Shown in pieces: positions 30,247 to 38,929 of a DNA stretch of 40,330 nucleotides. The notes beneath the pieces were generated by a model. The model was not told the DNA's origin and made no database searches. It saw nothing but the letters and a program-made list of their open reading frames with translations. The stretch covers positions 1 through 40,330 of the IMG/VR virus record IMGVR_UViG_3300028706_000016; one strand, 5' to 3'. The translations under genes and the position numbers were made by a program. How positions within the stretch are numbered: the stretch's first letter is position 1; every line of letters begins with the position of its first letter. The DNA comes from a virus.

Positions 30247-31053
30247 TTAAAATCCTAATCCCATTAGACTTGCTGCTTGTGCTAATCCTCCTATGTTGCT
30301 CATTGCACTAGCACCCGGAGTAGTAGAGACTTGTGTTCCTGTTGTTGGAACTAGCCCACTAAACCCTGCAATACCTTGTTGGTATTTGTTAAATTTATCG
30401 TATGGAAGGTTTTGTTCAAACTGTTGTCTAGCTTGTGCATCTCTAATTAACGCCTGCTCTCTAGATTGCTGTTGCCCACCAGATTGATTTAACTGCTGGT
30501 ATGGACTAAACCCTGCACCCATAATACTGCCTGTCATTCCTAGTGTGTTGGCTTGATGTCCTAAACCTTGGCCATAGGCATTACCATATATCTGTGCTGC
30601 TGCTTGATTAGCTGAATCTGCTGCTCCAGCAAGTGCATTGCCTTCTGCAATACCCTGTCTGCCACCACCATATCCACCTGACATGATTGCACCGCCTCTA
30701 ATGTCTGCAAGCTGTGGTGTTAAAGCACCCATTGCTCTGTCTGCTGCTGCTTGTGCCATGTTATTTACATAAGGGTTGTTAGCTACATCTAACATGTTGG
30801 AGCTAGTGCCTTGTTGATATGCACTCATTGCTGGGTTCATAATACTCGGCGCACCTTTTACAGCAAAGTCTCTTATACCTTGCTGTGATGTTAGTTGGTC
30901 AGGTGTAAATCCTGCCTGTGTCTGGCCAGTGTAGTACTCAGGGCTGTAATTGTTGTATAAATTCTGTGCTTCTTTAAAGCCACCTTCCATGTAGGGTACA
31001 GCCACATCCCACGGGTCGGCATTTACAGTTGATGTATCTGGACTCTTTGACAT
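30247..31053 (-). CDS. Gly/Ala/Gln-rich internal virion protein
   Basis: The 268-residue product starts MSKSPDTSTVNADPWDVAVP and continues 'YYTGQTQAGFTPDQLTSQQG', 'IRGGAIMSGGYGGGRQGIAE' and 'AQIYGNAYGQGLGHQANTLG'. This Gly/Gln-rich composition is one I know from small ejection or internal virion proteins in marine podoviruses, where it lies between the gp10-like gene and the large virion genes, as it does here. No catalytic motif. Its ATG overlaps the upstream stop by one base. The exact role is inferred from context. Confidence 0.65.
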   Translation of the reverse strand: MSKSPDTSTVNADPWDVAVPYMEGGFKEAQNLYNNYSPEYYTGQTQAGFTPDQLTSQQGIRDFAVKGAPSIMNPAMSAYQQGTSSNMLDVANNPYVNNMAQAAADRAMGALTPQLADIRGGAIMSGGYGGGRQGIAEGNALAGAADSANQAAAQIYGNAYGQGLGHQANTLGMTGSIMGAGFSPYQQLNQSGGQQQSREQALIRDAQARQQFEQNLPYDKFNKYQQGIAGFSGLVPTTGTQVSTTPGASAMSNIGGLAQAASLMGLGF

Positions 31054-31460
31054 TATTTTATCTCCTTAGCGAATAGTCGTGTTACTTCTTTATAGTCTAT
31101 ATCTTTGAGTACCTTTCCCCATCCTTTGCGACCAAATAGTTCTACATACTCACAGTTGTGTTGCTTTCCAAATGCGTTTAAGAGTGCATCTGCTTCATCT
31201 CTCCATGTGTGAAACTCATTGCCACCTAATAAAATGACGCAAAGCAAATTCTTTTGTGGGTACTTAGCTATCTTTGTAACAAAAGCACCTTTAGCTTTCT
31301 TTCCTACTTTTACCCAGAGCTGCATATCTTTCGATTTACAGGCACTTTTTATATCAGCTATACTATACTCCCCTAAACCATGTTTCAGGGCTGCATTCAA
31401 GTATTCTTCAACGAGAGGCCACCAAGCCTCTACACTCTCTCCCTTAATCCCTTCAATCAA
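31053..31460 (-). CDS. GNAT-like conserved phage protein
   Basis: The 135-residue product has the pattern 'WWPLVEEYLNAALKHGLGEY', 'MQLWVKVGKKAKGAFVTKIA', 'LLGGNEFHTWRDEADALLNA' and 'CEYVELFGRKGWGKVLKDID'. This family is common in the structural gene block of podoviruses and siphoviruses and has a GNAT acetyltransferase-like fold by general annotation; the acetyl-CoA loop is not well conserved, so activity is doubtful. The start is TTG at 31460, overlapping the previous stop by four bases (TTGA) without a Shine-Dalgarno sequence, implying coupled translation. Confidence 0.7.
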   Translation of the reverse strand: MIEGIKGESVEAWWPLVEEYLNAALKHGLGEYSIADIKSACKSKDMQLWVKVGKKAKGAFVTKIAKYPQKNLLCVILLGGNEFHTWRDEADALLNAFGKQHNCEYVELFGRKGWGKVLKDIDYKEVTRLFAKEIK

Positions 31461-31726
31461 GAGTGTGCAAAGTTTAGTTTATGCCAATGTGCATCAACAC
31501 CATCATAGTAATATAATGCTTTACCGTGCCCCGGATTCCAATTAGTACCATCAGCATAACGAATGTCACCGTCTCTTGGTTTCTCTGGTGCTACGTTAGA
31601 TACATCTATATGTCCGTCAGCAAGATTACCTATGACAGCAGATATCCTATCTAGCTCTGACTGCAAGTAGGATGATAATTCCTCTGGAGAACTAGGTACA
31701 GGATTCTTGGTATACCTTATACTCAT
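31457..31726 (-). CDS. Conserved small tail-region protein
   Basis: An 89-residue product (MSIRYTKNPVPSSPEELSSY) with the signature 'PRDGDIRYADGTNWNPGHGK' and 'LYYYDG' that occurs in many phage tail regions, often at the ends of fibre proteins or as stand-alone small proteins. An N-terminal helix ('LQSELDRISAVIGNL') is likely to trimerise. It overlaps both neighbours by four bases. Confidence 0.65.
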   Translation of the reverse strand: MSIRYTKNPVPSSPEELSSYLQSELDRISAVIGNLADGHIDVSNVAPEKPRDGDIRYADGTNWNPGHGKALYYYDGVDAHWHKLNFAHS

Positions 31727-33273
31727 ACACCAACGCCTCTATTACCAGATGGACTCCAGTGTACTTCTAAATTAGCTAGTGCCCAAGTGTTATCATCTGT
31801 AGACTCTGCTCTAATTCCTAAATAGTTACCTGTCACTCTTACTGGTATTTCTGAATGCACTCCACTTGTAAATGTATAAGGTCCTTTCCATACAGTTCCT
31901 GCGTGTGGACTCATCTCACTACCCACATAGAAATCAACAGAACCAGTACCACTTATTCTAGGAACAAGTTTGTTTATAGATTTAGTTCCCGGATAGCCTA
32001 GTTGCATATTGTCTTTCTCTACCCAAGCTCTATAGCTGACACCTGCATTCTGATTACTTCCTAATACATACACCTTAGTAGCACTTGGTGAGGCTAGTAG
32101 TAGAGATGGTTTGAGAGGTGAGTCCCAAGCATCACTATCAGTATCCCAGTCACCAGACTCTGTCCAGTCTGTGGTACTAACATACTCTACAACACCCCAG
32201 TCAATGAAACTAACATAAGGTAAATCTCTTTTAGACCAGCTATTGTTTCTAAAGTTATACACAAAAGCTGTGTCTGCAAATGCGTTAGTGTTGTTTGTAT
32301 TTGATACAAAGTTCACCCACATCTCATTCTTCTCTCTGTCAACAGAAACAAATGTTCTTGTCTTATAGTCCGGATGCATTGAATTAAACAACTCATCTCT
32401 TATTTGACTATCTACTATTGATTGTTTAGTTTGACCATCATGTATGTATACATCATCCACAGAAACAACGAAATGCTTATTGTCGAAGTCTTTTACACAA
32501 TGCCTACCTAGTATACCTGCATCAGAAAATAGTTGCCTAAATCCAAATATAGACTGTCCACCCTCAAATGACATGGACCAAATAGAGTCTTCTTTATAAA
32601 CTATATTAACATCACCTAGTGGTAAGCAATCAATAACAAATCCAGCAGACTGGGATAAGTCAACATATCCAGTATCTTTTGTAGCATCTGAAGCATCCCA
32701 ACTTGTAGGCACTGTACCACCCTCTGCAGGATGAGACCAGCGTACTCTAAATGGATAGCGTGTAGCTGATTCAGTTGTATCTAGTGCTACTAGAAAGTTT
32801 CTAAACGGTCTCATTACCGCACATGTAGTGCTACTTAACCAGTTAGTTAGGTTTGCAAGTTTTGCACCAGCTGCTGTGCCCATAAATTGTGGCTCATCAA
32901 CACCATTATTAAGTATGGCTATACCACCTAGAACACCACCATTCCAACCACTACTTGCAGTTGCACTATAGTCACCACCAGTTGTTCTTGTAAGGTCAGT
33001 ATGTGTAGTAGTTGTACCTGATGTATGTACTCTGTATACTTTAGCTAGTCCCGGATAAATCCAAGAGTTAGTGCTAATAGTATCAAAGGGCATTAACCAG
33101 TAAGGTGCTACAGTAGGTGTACCAAATACTTGTAGGTGTCCTTTTACTTTAGCAGTCTTGTCATTATCAAACTCTACATTATTACCATCAGACCATTGTG
33201 TCTCTGGTAACTCATAAGAGTCAATGTCTCTGTTAATACCACTAGGATTTAATACTGTTATTTGTGCTGGCAT
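31723..33273 (-). CDS. Tail stabilisation protein, P22 gp10-like
   Basis: The 516-residue product starts MPAQITVLNPSGINRDIDSY, with the early 'VEFDNDKTAKVKGHLQVFGT' and a series of beta-propeller-like repeats ('GGIAILNNGVDEPQFMG', 'IVYKEDSIWSMSFEGGQSIF', 'VDDVYIHDGQTKQSIVDSQI', 'AFVYNFRNNSWSKRDLPYVS'). This pattern is that of the tail-hub proteins related to P22 gp10, which close the tail tube and hold fibres or the needle. It lies after a fibre-like gene and before small accessory genes. Length is in the family range. Confidence 0.75.
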   Translation of the reverse strand: MPAQITVLNPSGINRDIDSYELPETQWSDGNNVEFDNDKTAKVKGHLQVFGTPTVAPYWLMPFDTISTNSWIYPGLAKVYRVHTSGTTTTHTDLTRTTGGDYSATASSGWNGGVLGGIAILNNGVDEPQFMGTAAGAKLANLTNWLSSTTCAVMRPFRNFLVALDTTESATRYPFRVRWSHPAEGGTVPTSWDASDATKDTGYVDLSQSAGFVIDCLPLGDVNIVYKEDSIWSMSFEGGQSIFGFRQLFSDAGILGRHCVKDFDNKHFVVSVDDVYIHDGQTKQSIVDSQIRDELFNSMHPDYKTRTFVSVDREKNEMWVNFVSNTNNTNAFADTAFVYNFRNNSWSKRDLPYVSFIDWGVVEYVSTTDWTESGDWDTDSDAWDSPLKPSLLLASPSATKVYVLGSNQNAGVSYRAWVEKDNMQLGYPGTKSINKLVPRISGTGSVDFYVGSEMSPHAGTVWKGPYTFTSGVHSEIPVRVTGNYLGIRAESTDDNTWALANLEVHWSPSGNRGVGV

Positions 33274-33276
33274 TTA

Positions 33277-33897
33277 TTAGCTCATGTTTAAACCATTGAC
33301 TACAGCATACCAGTTTGTACCTGCGTCAATCGTTTCAAATGTAAGAATGTCTATTCCACTTGTTGTTAGTGTAGGTGTAGTACCTCCAGCAAACTTAACA
33401 CTTGAAGGCCAAGGGTCTGCCACTGTACCACCGTTAGTTAATATTAATTTAAATTTACCGTATATACCAGATGTTGGTGCGTTAGTAATTGTAAACGCTC
33501 CACCACTTGCAAGTACCGCAGTAACTACATTTCCTAATGCAAAGTTAATTGCAGTAGAACTGCTTACTGTACCTACAGGATTAACAATCTCTGTTTGTTT
33601 TTTAGTCTTTAAATTAGTTGTTGTTCCTACAGCATCAGCAGTCACAGTTCTTGATGCTTCTACTGTACCTAGTGTTGGCACATCATTGTAGTTTAGTTCT
33701 GCTGTTGTTCCAGTGTAGCCATCTATTTTATTTAATTCTGTGTGTGTAGCTGTCATAGCACCAGCAATGTTTGGGAATGTAGCTTTAACCGCAGACTTGA
33801 CTAATCTTATGTGGTCATCTCCCTGACTTCTTGAGTCTGTGCCTGTAGGGTTTGTTGCTACTAGCCCATCTATGTATGTTGTTGATTCTAATGCCAT
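33277..33897 (-). CDS. Tail fibre or needle-like protein
   Basis: A 206-residue product starting MALESTTYIDGLVATNPTGT and 'SQGDDHIRLVKSAVKATFPN', an N-terminal module found in many phage fibre proteins. Then come Thr/Ala-rich repeats ('TATHTELNKIDGYTGTTAEL') and a beta-rich C-terminal domain ('FETIDAGTNWYAVVNGLN'). It probably trimerises and attaches to the gp10-like hub encoded next. It could bind the host surface. Confidence 0.7.
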   Translation of the reverse strand: MALESTTYIDGLVATNPTGTDSRSQGDDHIRLVKSAVKATFPNIAGAMTATHTELNKIDGYTGTTAELNYNDVPTLGTVEASRTVTADAVGTTTNLKTKKQTEIVNPVGTVSSSTAINFALGNVVTAVLASGGAFTITNAPTSGIYGKFKLILTNGGTVADPWPSSVKFAGGTTPTLTTSGIDILTFETIDAGTNWYAVVNGLNMS

Positions 33898-33898
33898 G

Positions 33899-34336
33899 TT
33901 ATTTTCCTTTTGCTAATTGTGCTCCAAAATAGAACTCTATTATCATTGTAGCCCAGCCAAAGATTTCATCCATCTTTAACACTGAACCAGCCTGTATCTC
34001 TATGTAATCTATTATGTCTGGTGTAAATTGTATACCAAAGAAACTAAAGCCTTCTGTTACAGTAGGTATTACTGTTGGCACATTAAAGAACACTGGAGCT
34101 ACTTGTGTAAATATAATTAGTGCTAGTATAACAAATATAATGACTCGTCTGTTAAGTGCAGCCATTGGACTTTCTTTATCTGCTCTGTCTCTAGCTTGGT
34201 TTATAGAATCGTTGCGTGCCTGCAAGTTCTGTATCATTAGCTTTTGATTTTCTGATGCTGCTTGACTCTTAAGTGCAAACAACTTAGCTACAAAGCCTAA
34301 TGCTATTGGTGCTACATTTGTTAATAATGCCATCAT
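33899..34336 (-). CDS. Putative holin-like membrane protein
   Basis: I start at the ATG at 34336 (MMALLTNVAPIALGFVAKLF, 145 residues), where GAGGG lies 8 bases upstream and the codon overlaps the previous stop (ATGA). A first hydrophobic segment is near residues 5-20; a strong membrane helix is near 67-90 ('VIIFVILALIIFTQVAPVFF'), and a weaker amphipathic segment lies near the C-terminus ('FGWATMIIEFYFGAQLA'). Three hydrophobic segments in about 145 residues are like the three-helix holins of gene transfer agents and marine phages. It is next to two other membrane proteins in the late arm, so a lysis role is likely but unproven. Confidence 0.55.
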   Translation of the reverse strand: MMALLTNVAPIALGFVAKLFALKSQAASENQKLMIQNLQARNDSINQARDRADKESPMAALNRRVIIFVILALIIFTQVAPVFFNVPTVIPTVTEGFSFFGIQFTPDIIDYIEIQAGSVLKMDEIFGWATMIIEFYFGAQLAKGK

Positions 34337-34542
34337 AACGCTACCCTCATTGCTTCTATAATTCCTACTTGGCCTATAATGTACCAAGCAAATGCACCAA
34401 ACACACCCCATTTAATCTGAAGTAGTGAGGTGTTAATCTTTTGTATGCACAAATTAGTGTCATCAATCTTGCTAAACAGCTTTGCTATTTGTCCAGAGTG
34501 TTTGTCTAATTGAAGTTGCATTCTATTAATATTATCTTCCAT
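34333..34542 (-). CDS. XhlA-like small membrane protein
   Basis: A 69-residue product (MEDNINRMQLQLDKHSGQIA). The N-terminal 40 residues form a coiled coil; the C-terminal part is one membrane helix ('WGVFGAFAWYIIGQVGIIEA'). This matches the shape of haemolysin XhlA-like proteins, which work with holins. It overlaps the next gene by four bases. Confidence 0.6.
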   Translation of the reverse strand: MEDNINRMQLQLDKHSGQIAKLFSKIDDTNLCIQKINTSLLQIKWGVFGAFAWYIIGQVGIIEAMRVAL

Positions 34543-34551
34543 AGTTCCTTG

Positions 34552-35040
34552 TTAGTTAGCAAGTGGATTGTCTAATGCTCTTTGCAATTTAGCACCAAGC
34601 CTATCCTCTAATTCTTTAATCTTTCTATCTGTATCAGAATAAAGAGCATCTCTTCTGGCATCAAACCTTTCTCCAGCTATGTCAATGGTCGCATCTATTT
34701 CATCTTGTGAAGCATTTACTTTGTCTTCAAGTCTTTCCATAAGTGACTCTTGTCTAGCAAGGTCATCTTTTAAATCATTTTTAATTGTTCTTGTATAGTC
34801 TTTGGCTTGTTCCACTGACTCACTTACACTTACTAATGTTTCTTCTATGACTGCTATGTTCTGTTGTATACCAGTAATGTCAGGTGGTTGGTATTCCATT
34901 ACAGTAGCTTTAAGAATTCTAAACTCATTGTACAATTCAAACCCAGCCCAAGCACCACCACCAATCATACTTAATAAGGGTATAACAAGAAGCAATTTAC
35001 TACCACCTACTTTAACTCCTTGATATTCTATCTCTGCCAT
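34552..35040 (-). CDS. Membrane-anchored coiled-coil protein, spanin-like shape
   Basis: The 162-residue product has an N-terminal membrane helix (about residues 15-33, 'LLLVIPLLSMIGGGAWAGF') followed by a long charged coiled coil ('KDYTRTIKNDLKDDLARQES', 'ESLMERLEDKVNASQDEIDA'). A protein anchored at its N-terminus with a long helical domain outside has the form of an inner-membrane spanin, and similar proteins occur in the late arm of marine podoviruses. No o-spanin partner with a lipobox could be assigned with confidence. It overlaps the next upstream gene by 13 bp. Confidence 0.55.
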   Translation of the reverse strand: MAEIEYQGVKVGGSKLLLVIPLLSMIGGGAWAGFELYNEFRILKATVMEYQPPDITGIQQNIAVIEETLVSVSESVEQAKDYTRTIKNDLKDDLARQESLMERLEDKVNASQDEIDATIDIAGERFDARRDALYSDTDRKIKELEDRLGAKLQRALDNPLAN

Positions 35041-36563
35041 TGTAAGTCCATTAATTTATTATGTAGTATTTCATTAGCCAATCCGTTTCTTAATCCTCTT
35101 TGATTGTCTGGTATGTCCTTGTCTAAATATATACCCTTGTCTTCATAGAATACACCATCAATAAGTAGTTGTGTGTTGTAGCTATTGAATCCAGCATTGA
35201 AGTTTAAGAGTGCAAGTATTAGGCTTTGTAGTTTCTGCTGCTCTTCTAATGATGCAGCTTCTCCCATTTCAGTTGCAAGATTCTTTAGCTTGTTGCCTAT
35301 AATCTCACGCATCTTATCTTTCTTGCTGGCTTTCTTAGCTACCTTTTTTAATACTGGTTGCTCTACAACTTCTACTACTGCTTCTTGTTCTGGCTCTTCT
35401 TCTGTTTGTTCTTCTTGTATGGTATTTTCTTCTGGCTCTGGCTCATCAAGTTCCTCTTCTATTGGTTCTTCTAAAGGTTCTTCTTCTAACTCTGGCTCTA
35501 GGAATTCTTCTAGCTCTGCTTCTATTTCCTCTATCAATTCTTCTTGTGCCATCTCTTCAAACAAGTCTTCCATCTCTGGTATTGCTTCTTCTAGTGTGGT
35601 GGCAATTAGAGTGTAATCATCTAATGCTTCTATTTCTATTACTTCAAAAATCTCTGGCTCTTCCAAGACGAATACAGATTCAATATCTTCCTCATCAACT
35701 TCCCAAACTTCTGGCACATCTTCCTCAACATATTCTTCATAGTAAGCATCATCCCATCCATCACAGCTTTCATCATATAGGGCACTAAGACCGCATTGCT
35801 GGTCTAAGTAAGCATCGTCCCAACCAGTACATCCGTAATCATAAAGAGGATTGAGTGAGCATTCATTGTTGTATACATTATCAGCATAGACTTGTGGGTA
35901 GTATAAACAACTGATATGACTGTCTGGTATTACACTGCATACACTTTCTCCGTTTGCTATTTCTACTGGGTCATCTTGTTGACTGTTCCAGAATACTGCT
36001 CCACTTGTCGGATGATTATAGAACCATTGTTCGTACTCACCTTGACTTAAATCTCCTACCACTGCTACTGTTACTGCGTGGTTAGTTATTTGTACCTCTT
36101 CATAGTTTACATCTATGTTACCCATTGGGTATATTGTTAGGTCAAATGTATTTCTTGAATTAGGTAGGTAGTATTCTGACAAATCTTCCCACATATATTT
36201 CTGGAATGTTTCGTCACCTTGTGTATAGAATCTACCTATACCTGTGTCTATTAAATCTGTGTTCCAAGGCATTATGGTGTAATTAAATCTTACACCTGTG
36301 AATGAACTTAAGTCCTGTCCATCACAACACAACCCATCATATACAATGCCAGTACCGGGTACATCAAGAGGGTCAAGAAACCCCACAACACCATTACTAA
36401 ACATAAAACTAGTGACATAACTATTTCCATAAAAAGGAAAAGTAAAGTCAAGAGGTACTTCAACCCAACCATCATCTGCTATCTGATGCTCAATTATCTC
36501 TGGGTCAGACCACGAGGATAGCGAGCAAGATAACGCCAATAATACCGCTAACCAATTTCTCAA
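35028..36563 (-). CDS. Secreted acidic phage protein with nidogen-like N-terminal domain
   Basis: The start is TTG at 36563 with GGAG 6 bases upstream. The 511-residue product begins with a signal peptide (about residues 1-19, 'LAVLLALSCSLSSWS'). Then comes 'FPFYGNSYVTSFMFSNGVVG', a beta-sandwich pattern like nidogen-type extracellular domains. Two Cys-bearing repeats of 'CSLNPLYDYGCTGWDDAYLD' type follow (about residues 234-275). Residues about 280-400 are very rich in Glu and Pro, and a C-terminal helical domain ends the chain. The design suggests an exported or periplasmic protein. I know similar proteins only as unknowns from marine phages. Its first 59 bp overlap the end of the upstream gene. 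Confidence 0.65.
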   Translation of the reverse strand: MRNWLAVLLALSCSLSSWSDPEIIEHQIADDGWVEVPLDFTFPFYGNSYVTSFMFSNGVVGFLDPLDVPGTGIVYDGLCCDGQDLSSFTGVRFNYTIMPWNTDLIDTGIGRFYTQGDETFQKYMWEDLSEYYLPNSRNTFDLTIYPMGNIDVNYEEVQITNHAVTVAVVGDLSQGEYEQWFYNHPTSGAVFWNSQQDDPVEIANGESVCSVIPDSHISCLYYPQVYADNVYNNECSLNPLYDYGCTGWDDAYLDQQCGLSALYDESCDGWDDAYYEEYVEEDVPEVWEVDEEDIESVFVLEEPEIFEVIEIEALDDYTLIATTLEEAIPEMEDLFEEMAQEELIEEIEAELEEFLEPELEEEPLEEPIEEELDEPEPEENTIQEEQTEEEPEQEAVVEVVEQPVLKKVAKKASKKDKMREIIGNKLKNLATEMGEAASLEEQQKLQSLILALLNFNAGFNSYNTQLLIDGVFYEDKGIYLDKDIPDNQRGLRNGLANEILHNKLMDLQWQR

Positions 36564-37098
36564 GAAATACTCCTCTATCCATATTTGCTGTCTGTTGTTT
36601 CTTTGGAATCTTCTTAGGATTCAATCTCCATTCTGCTGTAGCTTCTTGTCCTATTAGCCCCTCACCTGTAGTGGGCGAGTTTATCGGGCAGGGAGTCCCG
36701 GCAAATTTCATTGCGTCATATACCGACCTCGTTTGGCACATTAAAGCAACTGCTGCTACCTTCATACCCATATCATATAATACTTTAGAGTTCTTCAATC
36801 TCATACAGTTTTCATCTGTGTAAGCCTGTCCTGTGCTGATACCTAGTATCTGTGTCTGTACTGCTCCACTAACTCCTACCATACATAGGTCACTATTACT
36901 TGCGTTAATGCTCGGACTAATTGCACTAGGTGGGTTTGTCCTTATTGTACTCTTAGCATCTGTACTTGTAGTTACTGTGCTATTACTTGTACTGTTTGTA
37001 ACGATAGGGTCAGCAGCCATTACTGGCAATACAAACACTATCCAAAAAGCTACAACTATAAACCCAGCTATAACATTGTTACGCAGTCTGTCAGACAT
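36505..37098 (-). CDS. Membrane protein conserved in marine phages
   Basis: The 197-residue product has an N-terminal membrane or signal segment ('GFIVVAFWIVFVLPVMAADP'), a Thr/Ser-rich linker and a conserved Cys-containing core ('SGAVQTQILGISTGQAYTDE', 'CMRLKNSKVLYDMGMKVAAV', 'CQTRSVYDAMKFAGTPCPI'), and ends in a second membrane helix ('GIIGVILLAILVV'). I recognise the core from late genes of marine podoviruses, where the function is unknown. The Cys may form disulphides outside the cytoplasm. The last membrane helix is encoded by the same DNA as the signal peptide of the next gene. Confidence 0.6.
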   Translation of the reverse strand: MSDRLRNNVIAGFIVVAFWIVFVLPVMAADPIVTNSTSNSTVTTSTDAKSTIRTNPPSAISPSINASNSDLCMVGVSGAVQTQILGISTGQAYTDENCMRLKNSKVLYDMGMKVAAVALMCQTRSVYDAMKFAGTPCPINSPTTGEGLIGQEATAEWRLNPKKIPKKQQTANMDRGVFLEKLVSGIIGVILLAILVV

Positions 37099-37382
37099 TA
37101 TGGTTTAGGATACTTATCCTTAGTTGTCTTAATCGTAGCCTTCCAAGCATCAATACCATTGTGGTATATGTCATCTAGTTGGTCTGCTATTGATGGGTAT
37201 TCTGCCTTGCGAGGTGCTTGATAATCTTCAAGTGCTTGAAGTCTAACTATCTCAGCATCTATTGCTGTATTCTCAGCATCAGTTGTTGTGTGTCCATCTT
37301 TCCAATCAATCTTATCTGCTGTCGCTTTATCATAAGAACCTTTATGTAAAGACCTAATTGCTTCTACTCTATGAATTGCCAT
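37098..37382 (-). CDS. Tail-fibre accessory protein
   Basis: A 94-residue product (MAIHRVEAIRSLHKGSYDKA) whose C-terminal part, 'RKAEYPSIADQLDDIYHNGI' followed by 'DAWKATIKTTKDKYPKP', is a widespread phage fibre-associated motif. It resembles the protein at 38032 in the 'DAE(I/V)RLQA' and 'PKP' ends, so the two are probably paralogues. It probably assists folding of the fibre encoded just upstream. Confidence 0.6.
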   Translation of the reverse strand: MAIHRVEAIRSLHKGSYDKATADKIDWKDGHTTTDAENTAIDAEIVRLQALEDYQAPRKAEYPSIADQLDDIYHNGIDAWKATIKTTKDKYPKP

Positions 37383-37383
37383 A

Positions 37384-38022
37384 TTATGCTCCTATCCTTA
37401 CACCAGTAAACCAAGAAACTGATGAATTATTTGTATCACCAGCAAAATAACCATTACCATAAATATCAAGAATATCATCAGCAGCACACTCAACTAATAC
37501 TGTTGCATCCACACCTAAATAATTAATTTCTGTATTACCTTGCCAAAATATATGTCCTAATTGTCGACTTGCATTTTTGCGTAAATACATATCCATATTA
37601 TCTGCAAATGCTGATGCGTTACTAAGATGAAAACTTACCAAATACCAACCAGCAGTACCTACTGTAATTCTCCCACCACTTTCAGTACAATTAGAACCCA
37701 AATGAATTGAGGTTGTCCAATCTACTACCGCAGCACTATCCATATCTGTTGTATCACTTATTCTTGCCCAACCATCAGCATCAACATCTATTGATGGAAT
37801 ACCTGTAAGACTAGCACCACTAATCGCTGGAAGAGAGCCAGTTAATTGTGCAGCTGGTAGAGCAGTAAGACTAGCACCACTACCAGCAAAGGTAGTCGCA
37901 GTTAATAACCCAGCTTGGTCTAGCGTGGCTACATTCGAGCCATTACTCTGAAAGATAATATCGTTATTAGCACCATCGGCATTAAGCGTTAGGTTTTCTG
38001 CGGATGATTTTATCGTTGACAT
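37384..38022 (-). CDS. Tail fibre protein, cassette 3
   Basis: A 212-residue product (MSTIKSSAENLTLNADGANN). The N-terminal repeat region ('LTALPAAQLTGSLPAISGAS' and similar) is a trimeric fibre shaft; the C-terminal domain ('TVGTAGWYLVSFHLSNASAF', 'YGNGYFAGDTNNSSVSWFTG') is a beta jelly-roll of the C1q/TNF-like kind common in phage tips. The tip likely binds host surface sugars or proteins. Confidence 0.7.
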   Translation of the reverse strand: MSTIKSSAENLTLNADGANNDIIFQSNGSNVATLDQAGLLTATTFAGSGASLTALPAAQLTGSLPAISGASLTGIPSIDVDADGWARISDTTDMDSAAVVDWTTSIHLGSNCTESGGRITVGTAGWYLVSFHLSNASAFADNMDMYLRKNASRQLGHIFWQGNTEINYLGVDATVLVECAADDILDIYGNGYFAGDTNNSSVSWFTGVRIGA

Positions 38023-38031
38023 CTAATACTC

Positions 38032-38319
38032 CTATGGTTTCGGATGGGCTGCTTTGATTGCATCAATAGCATCTACCCAAGTTGTTGTTGAATTCTTTAC
38101 ATCGTCATACCGCATTTCGTCTTGATTGAGTAGGTCGTATTTAGCTTTGCGAGTTCTAGCGTATAGCTGAGAGTCATAGACTGCTTGGAGTCTAGTTACT
38201 TCAGCATCAACTAATGACTGATTTAATGTTACTGAATTACCATTAGTATCAAAAGCACCTTCGGTGTCATCAATAGTAACTACATTAGGGTGCGTGTTAT
38301 ATATTGCTTCGTGGTTCAT
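38032..38319 (-). CDS. Tail-fibre accessory protein, paralogue
   Basis: A 95-residue product (MNHEAIYNTHPNVVTIDDTE) with 'LVDAEVTRLQAVYDSQLYAR' and a C-terminal 'WVDAIDAIKAAHPKP'. It shares the DAEV-RLQA and PKP parts with the 37098 protein. It is placed between two fibre genes and is a likely assembly chaperone or fibre-base protein. Confidence 0.6.
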   Translation of the reverse strand: MNHEAIYNTHPNVVTIDDTEGAFDTNGNSVTLNQSLVDAEVTRLQAVYDSQLYARTRKAKYDLLNQDEMRYDDVKNSTTTWVDAIDAIKAAHPKP

Positions 38320-38320
38320 A

Positions 38321-38929
38321 TTATCCTCCTATCTCTAATGCTGTAATTGATGACTGTAGGACAAAACTTCCAGCTATTGATGGTCTATTTACATAAGTTG
38401 TACCAGCCTCTGCTTTTAATCTCATCTTATAAGTAACAGCACTTGTTGATGATGGTGAATGTAGATAGACGTGAGTAAAAGGAAATGCAATAAGCCCACT
38501 TTCTGCTCTAGCAAAAGTGGTCATTAGTTGTGTGTTGTCACTTAAAGCAAGTTGACCTTGCGCCCATCCAGTAGATATAGCACTATGATTAGAACTTAAA
38601 ATAATTAGAACTTTATTGCTTGTTGATGATGGGGTAATACTTACTGACATCCCAGTTACATCAACATATGAACCAGTAGTTGATGTAGAAAAAGTATCTG
38701 TTTTTACTGTTTGAACAACTTGTAATACTTTTCCACCAGCTGGAAGGTTAGTTAAACTAGCACCACTAATAGCTGGTAACGCTCCTGTTAATTTACTAGC
38801 TGCTACATTAGCTACATCAGCATCTACAATAGTGCCTGTTGCTATAGTGCCACTATCGACTGTACCATCAGGCAATCCACCGACTGCTAGTCCTGTTACT
38901 GTTCCGTCACCGCTTAGTATTAGTGCCAT
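38321..38929 (-). CDS. Tail fibre protein, cassette 2
   Basis: A 202-residue product (MALILSGDGTVTGLAVGGLP). The N-terminal shaft repeats ('SGTIATGTIVDADVANVAAS', 'LTGALPAISGASLTNLPAGG') are followed by a beta-rich tip ('VLQVVQTVKTDTFSTSTTGS', 'VLIILSSNHSAIS'). This domain is common in phage fibres. The stretch 'LPAISGASLT' is shared with the fibre at 37384, showing the two are related. Confidence 0.7.
   Translation of the reverse strand: MALILSGDGTVTGLAVGGLPDGTVDSGTIATGTIVDADVANVAASKLTGALPAISGASLTNLPAGGKVLQVVQTVKTDTFSTSTTGSYVDVTGMSVSITPSSTSNKVLIILSSNHSAISTGWAQGQLALSDNTQLMTTFARAESGLIAFPFTHVYLHSPSSTSAVTYKMRLKAEAGTTYVNRPSIAGSFVLQSSITALEIGG

Noticed and set aside
35185-35616. Ser/Cys-rich plus-strand ORF opposite the acidic secreted protein
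   Set aside because: Same effect: antisense of Glu/Pro-rich coding sequence.
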